From Acidobacteriota bacterium (GTDB lineage Bacteria; Acidobacteriota; Terriglobia; Acidiferrales; UBA7541): a stretch of 64,000 nt of DNA. The notes under the pieces are model-generated. The model ran no database searches. It saw nothing but the letters and a program-made list of their open reading frames with translations, and had not been told where the DNA came from. This document shows, in pieces, positions 8,017-16,939 of the stretch (position 1 is the first letter of the stretch; every line of letters starts with the position of its first letter). Made by a program: the position numbers and the translations under genes. The stretch lies in assembly GCA_016201285.1 (NCBI GenBank), contig JACQDE010000034.1, forward strand, positions 1 through 64,000, given 5' to 3'.

Positions 8017-9459
8017 TCACTTGCGTTTCCAGCGGACACCGCCGTCCTTGGTGTCCTCGAGGATGATACCACGCTCGTCGAGTTGCGCGCGAATGCGGTC
8101 GGCGGTCGAGAAGTCGCGGCGCTTGCGGGCGGCCTGGCGCTCTGCGACGAGCGTTTCGATTTCCGCGTCGCCAACTTCTGCGGCCCCGGCAGCGCCGAAG
8201 CCGAGCGCGCGGAGCTTTTCGGCGTCGTCGTCGGGGAGCACGGCGAAGATGGCGTCGAAGATGGTCATCGCAATGAGGGTGCGCGGGGCATCGCCGGCGT
8301 GGAATTCGCCACGGTCAATGGCGGTGTTGACGTCACGAACGAGATCGAAAATAGCGGCGAGAGCTTGGGCGGTGTTGAGGTCATCCTCGAGACCGTGATG
8401 CAAATCATCTTCGGCCTGCTGGATGCGTGACGCCATCGCTGGGTTCGGGCCGTCCGGGAATTTTTCGTTTTGCAGGCGATAGACGAAATTGCGCAGGCGC
8501 TCGACGGAACTGGCGGCCTGCTGGAGACTATCAAAGGTAAAGTTGAACTGGCGGCGGTACGGCACGGACGCGAGCAAGAAGCGGATCGTTGAAGGCTTGT
8601 AACCCTTCGCAAAAAGATCGCGCAGGGTGAAAAAGTTGCCGAGCGACTTGGACATCTTCTCGCCTTCGACGATGAGATGCTCGGCGTGGAGCCAGAAGTG
8701 GGCGAAGGGTTTTCCGGTCGCCGCTTCGGACTGGGCGATTTCGTTTTCGTGGTGCGGGAAGGCGAGGTCCACGCCGCCGGTGTGGATATCAATCGTCTCG
8801 CCGAGATACTTCATGGCCATGGCGGAGCATTCGATGTGCCAGCCCGGGCGGCCGGGGCCGATGCGCGTCTGCCAGAAATGCTCGCCGGGCTTGGGCGCTT
8901 TCCAGAGAGCGAAATCGCGAGCGTCGGCTTTTTCGTAGCGGTCGAGTTCGACGCGGGCGCCAGCCTGGATGCCGGTCAGATCAATTTTGGAGAGCTTGCC
9001 ATAGCCGGGAAATTTGGCGATGCGATAGTAGATGGAGCCATCGGTCGAGTAGGTGATGGATTTTTCCGCAAGGCGCTCGATCAACGCGACCATGTCTTCG
9101 ATGTGGTCGGTGGCGCGAATGAGATGCTCGGGGCTCTCGATATTGAGCGCGGCCATGTCTTCGAGAAATGCCTGGGTGTGCTTCCGCGTGTATTCGAAGA
9201 TGGTGATGCCCGCGGCGGCGGCGTTTTGGATGATGCGGTCGTCCACGTCGGTGAGGTTCATGACGTGGAGCATTTTGAAGCCGCGCAAAAGCAGGAAACG
9301 GCGCAGGATGTCCTGAAAAACGAAGGTGCGGAAATTGCCGATGTGCGCGGAGTCGTACACGGTGGGGCCGCAGGTGTACATGCGGACTTCGCCGTCGTGG
9401 AGCGGGACGAAAGGCTCTTTGCGGCCGGAGAGTGTGTTTTCGAGAAGGATGTCGCCCAT
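8017..9459 (-). CDS. cysS: Cysteinyl-tRNA synthetase
   Basis: 480 residues, normal length. Class I synthetase that charges tRNA-Cys. The active-site zinc site begins with Cys30 in YTCGPTVYD; the first ATP motif reads HIGN (39-42) instead of the usual HIGH, and the second is KMSKS (about 267-271). HTGGVDLAFPHHENEIAQ holds the other zinc ligands. The C-terminal domain ends in ARKRRDFSTADRIR, the conserved tRNA-binding tail. The HIGN variant changes the last histidine of the motif; I cannot say from sequence alone how common this is in relatives. Confidence 0.95.
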   Translation of the reverse strand: MGDILLENTLSGRKEPFVPLHDGEVRMYTCGPTVYDSAHIGNFRTFVFQDILRRFLLLRGFKMLHVMNLTDVDDRIIQNAAAAGITIFEYTRKHTQAFLEDMAALNIESPEHLIRATDHIEDMVALIERLAEKSITYSTDGSIYYRIAKFPGYGKLSKIDLTGIQAGARVELDRYEKADARDFALWKAPKPGEHFWQTRIGPGRPGWHIECSAMAMKYLGETIDIHTGGVDLAFPHHENEIAQSEAATGKPFAHFWLHAEHLIVEGEKMSKSLGNFFTLRDLFAKGYKPSTIRFLLASVPYRRQFNFTFDSLQQAASSVERLRNFVYRLQNEKFPDGPNPAMASRIQQAEDDLHHGLEDDLNTAQALAAIFDLVRDVNTAIDRGEFHAGDAPRTLIAMTIFDAIFAVLPDDDAEKLRALGFGAAGAAEVGDAEIETLVAERQAARKRRDFSTADRIRAQLDERGIILEDTKDGGVRWKRK

Positions 9460-9480
9460 GTCAGATCAATTAGATTCAAC

Positions 9481-9538
9481 GACGCCGCCCTGAAGGGCGG
9501 CACTACAATTGGGCGGACACTCAGGTCCGCCCCTACGG
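9481..9538. repeat. Two tandem family A palindromes
   Basis: Copy one gccgccctgaagggcggc with CTACA end (9484-9507); copy two gggcggacactcaggtccgccc with CTACG end (9511-9536). Both have the same orientation. They lie between mazF and cysS. Confidence 0.6.
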
Positions 9539-9552
9539 AAATCAGAGTCGCG

Positions 9553-9906
9553 CTAGATTCTAACCAAACCGAAGCTGATTTGAATCGCTCGATCCACTCT
9601 TGCCATGGTGTCCGGCTTCAGCCGTCCCAAGCGGCGCACCAACTGCTGTCTGTCGATGGAGCGGACTTGATTCAAGAGAACGACGGAATCGAGAGAAAGG
9701 CCGCCTTCTGGCGCTTTGACCAGCACTTCCGTCAGGTACAGCGGCAAATCAAACTTGGAAGTAATCGCCGCAACAATAGTGATCGGGCTGTGCTTGTTGG
9801 CCACATCATTTTGCAGAACGAGCGCGGGGCGGGTCTTGCGGATTTCTGCGCCCAACGTGGGATCGAAACTCACCAGTAAGATATCCCCCCGGCGCACACG
9901 GCTCAC
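9553..9906 (-). CDS. MazF/PemK-type toxin endoribonuclease
   Basis: 117 residues. The GTG at 9906 overlaps the TGA of the antitoxin by four bases (GTGA), so I prefer it to the ATG at 9948. RRGDILLVSFDPTLGAE and RKTRPALVLQND are the classic MazF strands; the Arg and Thr/Ser positions used for RNA cleavage are kept. It should cut mRNA at short sequence sites when freed from the antitoxin. Cleavage specificity cannot be read from sequence. Confidence 0.88.
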   Translation of the reverse strand: MSRVRRGDILLVSFDPTLGAEIRKTRPALVLQNDVANKHSPITIVAAITSKFDLPLYLTEVLVKAPEGGLSLDSVVLLNQVRSIDRQQLVRRLGRLKPDTMARVDRAIQISFGLVRI

Positions 9907-10148
9907 GCGCGGCCTCGCGGCGACGCTTCTTCCTCGAGGTCGAACCATTCTTCGGCCAGTTCGAGGTCGCGCTGCGCGCGCTTCTTGGCGCCTTCTTTCA
10001 ACCGAAGGCGCAATTTAGCGCGGCCCTCCTCCGCGACCAAACGATGGATGGCCTCGGAGATGAAGCGGCTGCGATCGCCTTTCCGGACGATGCGATCCAT
10101 CAGCCGGATGGTCTTTTCCGGCAAGGTGATGTTGACACGATGGTGCAT
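9903..10148 (-). CDS. Ribbon-helix-helix (CopG-like) antitoxin
   Basis: 81 residues from ATG 10148. The N-terminus HRVNITLPEKTIRLMD is a ribbon-helix-helix strand and first helix, followed by GDRSRFISEAI, the second helix with the usual turn. The C-terminal half is Arg/Glu-rich (EEWFDLEEE) and is expected to wrap around the toxin. It should repress its own promoter and neutralise the MazF-type partner directly downstream. Translational coupling through the GTGA overlap fits the antitoxin-first order. Confidence 0.85.
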   Translation of the reverse strand: MHHRVNITLPEKTIRLMDRIVRKGDRSRFISEAIHRLVAEEGRAKLRLRLKEGAKKRAQRDLELAEEWFDLEEEASPRGRA

Positions 10149-10554
10149 TTTCGGTTGGTCTCCCGTGCTCCAGTCATATCCATCATACGCATGAAGAATG
10201 TGTATGTCTACAAGACGGCCCCAACGGGCGGGGACAAAGCAAGGAAGGGCACGGCGGAAGCTGCACTTCCGCATTCCATAGCGCTTCGCGCGGAATTCAA
10301 GATGCCACCCGAAAGGGCGGCGCTACAGGGAATGATGGGGTTTTTGGGAGGCACCAAATAGGGGATAGGGCTTTACAAGAGGCACAAGGCGTGCTACTTT
10401 GTGCTCCCGTAACCGCCGTACGTAGCGCCAGGCGGCAGGGCCTCTGCATAGCGACCCGCCAACGTTTGTGTCGTCAGAAACGAGCTGCTCGAGGAGTCGA
10501 AATCCGTCTCCGTGTGCCCAGTGGGACGCGGGGCCGTCACAAAGAGGGGCTGCG
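10149..10554. other. Noncoding region upstream of smc and antitoxin
   Basis: Divergent spacer that should hold promoters for the toxin-antitoxin pair (minus) and smc (plus). A family A palindrome is at 10301-10327. Nothing with clear coding character was seen. The smc ribosome site GAGGGG is at 10543-10548. Confidence 0.5.
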
Positions 10555-13500
10555 TTGCTCAAACTTCGAAAAATCGAGCTGCTGGGCTTCAAATCCTTCT
10601 GCGAAAAAACCGCCATCACCTTCAGCGGAACCGGAATTACCTGCAGGCCAAACGGCTGCGGCAAGTCCAACATCGTGGATGCGATGAGCTGGGTGCTGGG
10701 CGAGCAGAGCCACAAATCGCTGCGCGCCGAGCGCATGAGCGACTGCATCTTCAACGGGACGCAGAAGCGCCCGCCGATGGGCATGAGCGAAGTGATGATC
10801 ACGCTGGTGGACCCGGAACTGGCCGAGGCGGCAAAGTTTGTGCTGGAAGGAAAGGAAGAAAAGGAGGTCGAGGAGGCAGAAGAGGCAGAGGAAAACACTT
10901 CCTCGGAAACAGCGACTGCGGCGAGTGGCAGCGAAGTGGGGGAAGTAGAGGAGGTAAAGGAGGTAGAGGATCAGAAGGACAGGAAGCCGTTCCAGCGGAG
11001 GCGCGAACCGAAGCCGCTGATGAACATGAAGCCGGGCGAGGTCGTGGTGGGGCGGCGGCTGTACCGCTCGGGACAGAGCGAGTATCTGATTAACGGGCGC
11101 GTGGCGCGGCTGCGCGACGTCCAGGAACTGTTCATGGGCACCGGCCTCGGGCCGGAAAGCTACGCGATCATCGAGCAGGGGCGCATCGGGCAGGTGCTCA
11201 GCTCGAAGCCGACGGACCGACGCGGGATCATCGAGGAAGCCGCCGGAGTGACGAAGTACAAGACCAAGCGGCGGCTGGCCGAGGCCAAGCTGGAATCGTC
11301 GAAGCTGAACCTAGCGCGCGTGAACGACATCGTCGTCGAGATTGAGAAGCAACTGGCTTCGCTGAAACGGCAGGCGTCGAAGGCGCGGCGCTACGCCGAA
11401 CTGCGCGAGCAGATGCGGGGGCTGCTGCGGCAGTTGCTGGGCAGCAAGGCGCGGGAACTCGACGTGGAAGCCGAGCGGCTGGAGAACCTGCTCCGCGAGG
11501 CCGCGTTGACCGAGCAGCAGGAAAGCGAAACGCTGCGGGCGCTCGAAAGCGAGCAGGAGCGGCTGAGCGCACGGAACTACGAGCTGGAAACCGAACTGCG
11601 CCAGAACCAGAACCTGCTGGGGCAGACGGCGCTGGAGCTAGACCGCGCCGAGAACCGCATCGGGTTCAACCGCGAGCGGATGAAGGAACTGGAAGCGCGC
11701 GGGCAGCAACTGGGACTGGAGATCGAGCAGTCGGCGCGGCAAGCAGGCGAGCTCGAGGCGCGGCTGGAGTCGCACCGGCAGAGCGTGACGGCGGCGCGCG
11801 CAGAGCGCGAGTCGCTCGAGGCGGCGCTGGAAGAGCTGGTGAACCGCGCAGCGAACTTCTCCGCCGAATCGCAGGCCGGCGAGCTGCGGCTCGAAGAACT
11901 CCGCGTGAGCGTGGCGCGGCTGAGCAATGAGCTCACCAAACTGCACGGCGAGCAGACACATGCCGAAGGGTCGCTTGAGCACCACGGCGAGGCACGCGGG
12001 CGCGTGGAGCAGGCCGAGCAGCAGATCCGCGCCGAATGGGCGCAGTACCAGGAGCGGGCGCAGGTGGCCACCGCCGAGTGGCAGAACGCCGAAGCCGAAG
12101 CGCGGCAGCTTGAGAAATCGGTGAAGAACTGGCAGACGCGCATCATCGGGCTGCGGCACGAGCAGCACACGACTTCAACGTATTACGACCGGATGCGCGA
12201 GCAACTGGCGGGAATCCGCGCGCGGAAGGAATCGCTCGAGCAGATCCTGGTGGAACGCTCGTACACGGCGGACGCCGTGCAGAAGCTGTTTGCGGCCAAC
12301 GGCGAGAGCGAGCAGCGCAGCTTCCGCGCGGTGGGCGTGCTGGCGGATTACGCGGAGGTGCAGGAGCAGTACGAGGGCGCGGTCGAACAGTACCTGCGCG
12401 AGGAGTTGGAATACGTGGTGGTAGAGACGTTTGACCATGCGCGCGCTGGCATCCAGATGCTGCGAGACGAAGTGGGCGGGCGCGCGACGTTTTTCGTGGA
12501 CTCGCTGAAAAAACTGAACCTCCCGGCGATGGAAGCGGCGATGCCCTTCCAACCGGAGCAGGGCGTGGTGTCGCGACTCGACCAGGTGGTGGAGTTCCGC
12601 GACCCGCTGGGGCACGCGGCCAAGCAGTTCCTGCCGCGGCTGCGGTCGGCGTTCCTGGTGGATTCGCCGGCGGCAGCGGAAAAACTGGCGCGGGAGTACC
12701 CGCAATATCAGTTTGTCACCACCGACGGCACGTGCTACAGCGGGCGGCTGGTGAGCGGCGGGCGTCCGGGAGAGGCCGGGCCGCTGGCCATCAAGCGCGA
12801 GATGCGCGCGCTGGAAACGCAGGCGCAACAGTTCGAGCATGACGCCGACGAAGCGCAGGCCACTTTGCGGCGCGTCGAGGAAGAGCTGCGGGGCGCGGAG
12901 AAGTCGCTGGAAGAGACGATTGCGCGGCACATGCAGGCGGAAAAAGCGCTGGTGGCCGCGGCGCATACGCGCGACCAGTCGCTGGCGGAAACGGCGCGGC
13001 TCGAGCGGCAGCTTGCCGACTACGGCAGCGAACTGGCGAGGCTGCGCAGCGAAATGGAGTCGGCGCGGCGCCGCGCGGCGCTGGCGCGCGAACAGCACGA
13101 ATCCGCGGTGCGGGCGCGGGCGGCGGACGAAGTCGAGATGAGCCAGATCACCGAGCGCCTGGCGGCGCTGCGCGCGGAGATGCAGTCGCATCAGGAAGAC
13201 CTCGGCGCGAGGCGCGCGGAACTGGCGGCGGCGAGCGAGCGGCTGGCCAGCGCGGAGATGATCGAGAACCACCTAGCGGAGGAATGGCGCGAGGCGCGGG
13301 AGCGCGAGGCGTCGCAGCGGCAGCAGCAGGCCGGGGTCGCGCGCGAGCGCGGGGAGCTCGAGGCCAACACCGCCGAACAGCAGCGGCAGATGGAGTCGCT
13401 GGCGGCGGAGAAGGCGCGGCTCGAAGTGCGCAAGGGACAGCTCGAGCAGGAATGGGAACAGGCGCGGACGCGCGCGGTAGAAGTGGACGATGCGCTGCGC

Positions 13501-14364
13501 ATGACGCGGCAGAAGCTGGGCGATCTCCGCGAACAGCGCAGCCAGCACGAAATCGCGCGGGCGCGGAACGACTCCGACCGGCAGCACCTGCGGGAGACCT
13601 GCCTGGCGGAACTGAACCAGCACCCCGAAGATTTGCTGGCGCAGGAACTCCAGATCCTGACGGGCGAAGAGCTGACCGCGGCGGACACGAACTACCACGA
13701 GATGAAGACGAAGCTCGACGCGATGGGCCCGGTGAACATGATGGCACTCGAGGAATATCAGGAGTGCGAGCAGCGGTACACGTTTCTCTCGCGCGAGCGC
13801 GACGACCTGGTGCAGTCCATCACCGACACGCAGCAGACGATCAAGGAACTCGACGAGGTGAGCCGGCAGAAGTTCGAAGAGGCGTTCGTGGTGATCAACA
13901 AGAATTTCGCGGAGTGTTTCCGCACGCTCTTCGGCGGCGGCACGGGCGAGATGCGGCTGACCGAGCCGGACTCGAGCGGCGACACGGGGATTGATGTGGT
14001 GGCGCAGCCGCCGGGCAAGCGGTTGCAAAACGTGTTGCTGCTCTCGGGCGGCGAAAAAGCCATGACGGCACTGGCACTGCTGATCGCCATCTTCCGCTAT
14101 CAACCGAGCCCGTTCTGCATCCTCGATGAGGTGGACGCGCCGCTGGACGAGACGAACGTGGGGCGCTTCACGAAACTCATCGGCGAGATGAGCGGGCAGA
14201 CGCAGTTCCTGATCGTGACGCACAACAAGCGCACGATGGAAATGGCCGAAGTGCTCTACGGCGTGACGATGCAGGAGCCGGGCGTGTCCAAGCTGGTGAG
14301 CGTGCGCTGGGAAGGCGAAGACGCAAGCACCGAGCCGAGAGCAAGAACCGCGACGGCGGCGTGA
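10555..14364 (+). CDS. smc: Chromosome partition protein SMC with altered P-loop
   Basis: 1269 residues from a TTG at 10555, placed six bases after GAGGGG. SMC forms the ring ATPase that compacts and separates chromosomes with ScpA/ScpB (not in this window). Layout: N-terminal head to about residue 230, first coiled coil to about 560, hinge about 570-740, second coiled coil, C-terminal head with LLLSGGEKAMTALAL (about 1160) and FCILDEVDAPLD (about 1187). Two oddities: the Walker A reads ITCRPNGCGKSN, so the first P-loop glycine is replaced by Arg31 and two residues are missing; and an acidic 60-residue insert (about 97-157, EEKEVEEAEEAEE and similar) interrupts the N-terminal head. Confidence 0.94.
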   Translation: MLKLRKIELLGFKSFCEKTAITFSGTGITCRPNGCGKSNIVDAMSWVLGEQSHKSLRAERMSDCIFNGTQKRPPMGMSEVMITLVDPELAEAAKFVLEGKEEKEVEEAEEAEENTSSETATAASGSEVGEVEEVKEVEDQKDRKPFQRRREPKPLMNMKPGEVVVGRRLYRSGQSEYLINGRVARLRDVQELFMGTGLGPESYAIIEQGRIGQVLSSKPTDRRGIIEEAAGVTKYKTKRRLAEAKLESSKLNLARVNDIVVEIEKQLASLKRQASKARRYAELREQMRGLLRQLLGSKARELDVEAERLENLLREAALTEQQESETLRALESEQERLSARNYELETELRQNQNLLGQTALELDRAENRIGFNRERMKELEARGQQLGLEIEQSARQAGELEARLESHRQSVTAARAERESLEAALEELVNRAANFSAESQAGELRLEELRVSVARLSNELTKLHGEQTHAEGSLEHHGEARGRVEQAEQQIRAEWAQYQERAQVATAEWQNAEAEARQLEKSVKNWQTRIIGLRHEQHTTSTYYDRMREQLAGIRARKESLEQILVERSYTADAVQKLFAANGESEQRSFRAVGVLADYAEVQEQYEGAVEQYLREELEYVVVETFDHARAGIQMLRDEVGGRATFFVDSLKKLNLPAMEAAMPFQPEQGVVSRLDQVVEFRDPLGHAAKQFLPRLRSAFLVDSPAAAEKLAREYPQYQFVTTDGTCYSGRLVSGGRPGEAGPLAIKREMRALETQAQQFEHDADEAQATLRRVEEELRGAEKSLEETIARHMQAEKALVAAAHTRDQSLAETARLERQLADYGSELARLRSEMESARRRAALAREQHESAVRARAADEVEMSQITERLAALRAEMQSHQEDLGARRAELAAASERLASAEMIENHLAEEWREAREREASQRQQQAGVARERGELEANTAEQQRQMESLAAEKARLEVRKGQLEQEWEQARTRAVEVDDALRMTRQKLGDLREQRSQHEIARARNDSDRQHLRETCLAELNQHPEDLLAQELQILTGEELTAADTNYHEMKTKLDAMGPVNMMALEEYQECEQRYTFLSRERDDLVQSITDTQQTIKELDEVSRQKFEEAFVVINKNFAECFRTLFGGGTGEMRLTEPDSSGDTGIDVVAQPPGKRLQNVLLLSGGEKAMTALALLIAIFRYQPSPFCILDEVDAPLDETNVGRFTKLIGEMSGQTQFLIVTHNKRTMEMAEVLYGVTMQEPGVSKLVSVRWEGEDASTEPRARTATAA

Positions 14365-14420
14365 CATTTCTCTTACGCCCTATCCAAAGCCGCATGTGCC
14401 CAATTCCCGGAAACTTGAAA

Positions 14421-15308
14421 ATGTCCGCATTAAATCGTTTTCTTACCGTGGCAGTTTTGCTTCTATTGGTGGTCACGACCGCCGGCAAGAGTCAGCAGGC
14501 AAAGACCCAAGAGAACGAGACTGTCCTTTTCGCAATCGAAATGAATCCAGCCGGCCAAGCGACCATCGAGATCGTGGCGCGCATTGCTTCCGGAAAGTTC
14601 ATCACGGCACCGTACAGTTGCGATACGAATGACGCTCTGGCCACGCAGTTTGAAGCAAAGTACCTCGGGACGGGCTCACGATACAGGCTTATATTCGGAG
14701 GGGCTGCTGCCGGAACGGCCGCAGTTCAGCCGCCCAAGGAAAATTTTGCGGATGTCGCCGTGGAGGTGAAGAGTCGCGTGCGTCTAAGCGGCCTGACAAT
14801 GGCGTTGGCAACGAACTCGCAAACTCTTGGCAGTCAAGCGGGTGCGCGACGAGAGCCAAGCGATATCGAGTGGGCGGTGGCAAAAGATTTGGTCCGAAGA
14901 GTTTTCCGAGAGAAAGGCGTTCCGGCAGCATCGCTCGAACGACTTCGGATAGACGCACTGGCTGTGAGCGTGCTGGAGAAGAACGGGAAGCCAGCGCTTA
15001 TTGGTACCGCAACGATTGAAAGAGCCGACAAAACAGGCCTTGAGCACAGCTTGTTCTTCATCGCTCAGCGAGATGTGTCCGGCACGGGCTTCGCGCCTGT
15101 CTTGGTCGAATACGCACAAGCCGCAAGCGAAATAGAAGGTAAAGAAGACTTTTTTGTGGACCATGTAGATGTGGATGGTGACGGCGTGGATGAGGTCGTC
15201 ACAAGACTTGTGTTCTATGAAAACTACCGATTCAGGATTTTCAAGAAAAAGAAAGGCGAAGGAATTTGGCAGAAGGTATTTGAAACAGAGACGATGGGTT
15301 GCCTATGA
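14421..15308 (+). CDS. Secreted hypothetical protein with Ca-binding-like loop
   Basis: 295 residues from ATG 14421; a frame opening at 14361 overlaps smc and lacks a ribosome site. A signal peptide is clear (MSALNRFLTVAVLLLLVVTT). Near the C-terminus DVDGDGVDEVVTR matches the DxDxDG calcium loop of FG-GAP or EF-hand-like repeats. The rest has no domain I can name. GC is visibly lower than in the flanking smc and purC, so it may have been acquired separately or evolve under other constraints. It probably acts in the periplasm. Confidence 0.72.
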   Translation: MSALNRFLTVAVLLLLVVTTAGKSQQAKTQENETVLFAIEMNPAGQATIEIVARIASGKFITAPYSCDTNDALATQFEAKYLGTGSRYRLIFGGAAAGTAAVQPPKENFADVAVEVKSRVRLSGLTMALATNSQTLGSQAGARREPSDIEWAVAKDLVRRVFREKGVPAASLERLRIDALAVSVLEKNGKPALIGTATIERADKTGLEHSLFFIAQRDVSGTGFAPVLVEYAQAASEIEGKEDFFVDHVDVDGDGVDEVVTRLVFYENYRFRIFKKKKGEGIWQKVFETETMGCL

Positions 15309-15400
15309 CGAGTTCGCAGGCATCGCTTCCGGAACCACCCAGTTCACCAATCAGAAGAAGCACTTGAACTCTGACAGTGACTTTTTTCGCTACGCAAGAG

Positions 15401-15503
15401 TTTTCCACTTTTTATTTTTGTTCTCCGTCCCGATCGAAACCATCGGAGCGTCGTTCGATGTGAGTGGACGAAAACTTTTCCACTGTTGATTTTTCTTCTC
15501 CGT
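15401..15503. repeat. 28-bp imperfect direct repeat before purC
   Basis: ttttccact-N-tt-N-attttt-N-ttctccgt occurs at 15401-15428 and 15476-15503 (25 of 28 identical, 75-bp period). The second copy abuts the -35 box of the purC promoter. Confidence 0.55.
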
Positions 15504-15530
15504 TGACTTCAACCGGCCGTGCGCTAGAAT
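15503..15530 (+). promoter_or_regulatory. Sigma-70-type promoter for purC
   Basis: -35 TTGACT (15503-15508), 16-base spacer, -10 TAGAAT (15525-15530). Expected start near 15537, about 27 bases before the ATG. Confidence 0.6.
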
Positions 15531-15563
15531 AGCCGCCGCCTTCCAGAGGAAGTGAAACCCGGA

Positions 15564-16508
15564 ATGTCCACAGCGATGAGCGCCGTTGTCTGGGAAACGA
15601 ATCTCTCCGGGGTGCCGCTGCGCGGGCGCGGGAAGGTGCGGGACATCTACGATCTCGGCGACCGGCTGCTGATTGTGGCGTCGGACCGGCTGTCGGCGTT
15701 CGACGTGGTGCTGCCGACGCCGATCCCGGATAAAGGCAAGGTGCTGACGCAGCTTTCAGCGTTCTGGTTCGAGACGCTGCGCGACATCGTGCCGCACCAC
15801 GTGCTGAGCACAACGGAGTTTCCCGCCGCGCTCGCGCCCTATGCGGAGCAATTGCGCGGGCGGGCGATGCTGGTGCGAAAGACCGAGCCGCTGCCGATTG
15901 AATGCGTGGTGCGCGGGTACCTTTCCGGTTCGGGGTGGAAGGATTACAAGACCACCGGCGCGGTGTGCGGGATTGCGCTGCCTGCGGGGCTGCGCGAGTC
16001 GGAGAAATTGCCCGAGCCGATTTTCACTCCAGCGACGAAGGCGCAGAGCGGGCACGACGAGAATATTTCGTTCGACGAGGCGGCGGCGCAAGTGGGGCGG
16101 CCGCTGGCGGAAAAAGTGCGCGCCATCAGCCTGGAGATTTACCGGCGGGCAACGGAACTGGCGGCCGCGCGGGGCATTCTGATTGCCGACACGAAATTCG
16201 AATTCGGGCTGGACCCTTCGGCTTCGCTCCCCTCGCCCTCGCTCGGGGCAAGCAGGGCAGGCGGCGGCGAGTTGGTGTGGATTGACGAGGCGCTGACACC
16301 GGATTCCTCGCGCTTCTGGCCGTCGGACGGCTACGAGCCCGGGCGCGGGCAGCCCTCGTTCGACAAACAGTACATGCGGGATTACCTGGAGCGGATCGGC
16401 TGGACGAAGACGCCGCCGGGGCCGGAGCTGCCAGCGGACGTGGTGGCGGGCACGAGCGCGAAGTACCGCGAGGCCTACCGGCGGCTGACCGGGCGTGAAT
16501 TGAGCTGA
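15564..16508 (+). CDS. purC: SAICAR synthase (purine biosynthesis)
   Basis: 314 residues from ATG 15564; GAGGAA at 15546-15551 is placed about 12 bases upstream, and a GTG at 15552 sits too close to it. PurC joins CAIR with aspartate using ATP. Motifs: GRGKVRDIYDL at the N-terminus (nucleotide-binding strand), VVRGYLSGSGWKDY and DEALTPDSSRFW. Between EFGLD and ELVWID an extra stretch (PSASLPSPSLGASRAGGG, about 218-235) is encoded by a cccttcgg..gggcaggc type repeat, an in-frame insertion. purE lies about 6.5 kb downstream rather than adjacent. Confidence 0.93.
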   Translation: MSTAMSAVVWETNLSGVPLRGRGKVRDIYDLGDRLLIVASDRLSAFDVVLPTPIPDKGKVLTQLSAFWFETLRDIVPHHVLSTTEFPAALAPYAEQLRGRAMLVRKTEPLPIECVVRGYLSGSGWKDYKTTGAVCGIALPAGLRESEKLPEPIFTPATKAQSGHDENISFDEAAAQVGRPLAEKVRAISLEIYRRATELAAARGILIADTKFEFGLDPSASLPSPSLGASRAGGGELVWIDEALTPDSSRFWPSDGYEPGRGQPSFDKQYMRDYLERIGWTKTPPGPELPADVVAGTSAKYREAYRRLTGRELS

Positions 16509-16555
16509 ACGGGATCAGTGGGCAACGCAGAAGTCTTGTTGCGGAGCGTGCGAAC

Positions 16556-16777
16556 GTGAAAGATCAACTGGAAGCCCTGGTCGGACAAATGGTGGAGCGC
16601 GGAATTCTGTTTGACGAAGCGGTCACCGAGTTCGAGAAGAAGTTCATCAAACGGATGCTGGACCGCGCCAACGGGAACCAGTCGCGGGCGGCAAAGCTGC
16701 TGGGCATCCACCGCAACACGCTCAGCCGGAAGATTGACCAGTACAAGATTGACGGGCGCACACGGCGACGGGCCTAG
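16556..16777 (+). CDS. Small Fis-type DNA-binding protein
   Basis: 73 residues from GTG 16556, with GGAG eight bases upstream. The C-terminal half is a HTH_8 (Fis) domain: NGNQSRAAKLLGIHRNTLSRKI matches the pattern of NtrC-family and Fis recognition helices. The N-terminal helix (EALVGQMVERGILFDEAV) should dimerise. No AAA+ or receiver domain is present, so it resembles free-standing Fis-like proteins and may bend DNA or tune promoters. It follows purC at a distance of 47 bases and ends at a strong terminator. Confidence 0.85.
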   Translation: MKDQLEALVGQMVERGILFDEAVTEFEKKFIKRMLDRANGNQSRAAKLLGIHRNTLSRKIDQYKIDGRTRRRA

Positions 16778-16805
16778 CATTCAGCCGCGTGACGAAAGCG
16801 CAAGC

Positions 16806-16874
16806 AGATTCTTCGTCCCGATCCATCCCGAGTCCCGATGCCTCGGGATCGGGACATCGGGACTCAGAATGACA
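16806..16874. repeat. Family C hairpin with long nested palindrome
   Basis: Outer arms AGATTCTTCG and CTCAGAATGACA enclose a larger inner inverted repeat (gtcccgatgcctcgggatcgggac). It lies directly before the terminator. Confidence 0.5.
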
Positions 16875-16878
16875 AGAG

Positions 16879-16916
16879 AAAACGGCTCCGGCTAAGTCCG
16901 GAGCCGTTTTCATTTT
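16879..16916 (+). terminator. Strong intrinsic terminator, usable from both strands
   Basis: Perfect 13-bp stem AAAACGGCTCCGG (16879-16891) with CCGGAGCCGTTTT (16898-16910), loop CTAAGT, followed by CATTTTT. It sits between convergent genes (Fis-type regulator and the TPR protein), so it can stop both. Confidence 0.85.
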
Positions 16917-16939
16917 TCGGATTGTCGCGGGGCGCTGGT

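Noticed and set aside
10549-14364. SMC read as a pseudogene because of the damaged P-loop
   Set aside because: The frame is intact over 1269 codons and other ATPase motifs are conserved; a single small deletion is not proof of loss.
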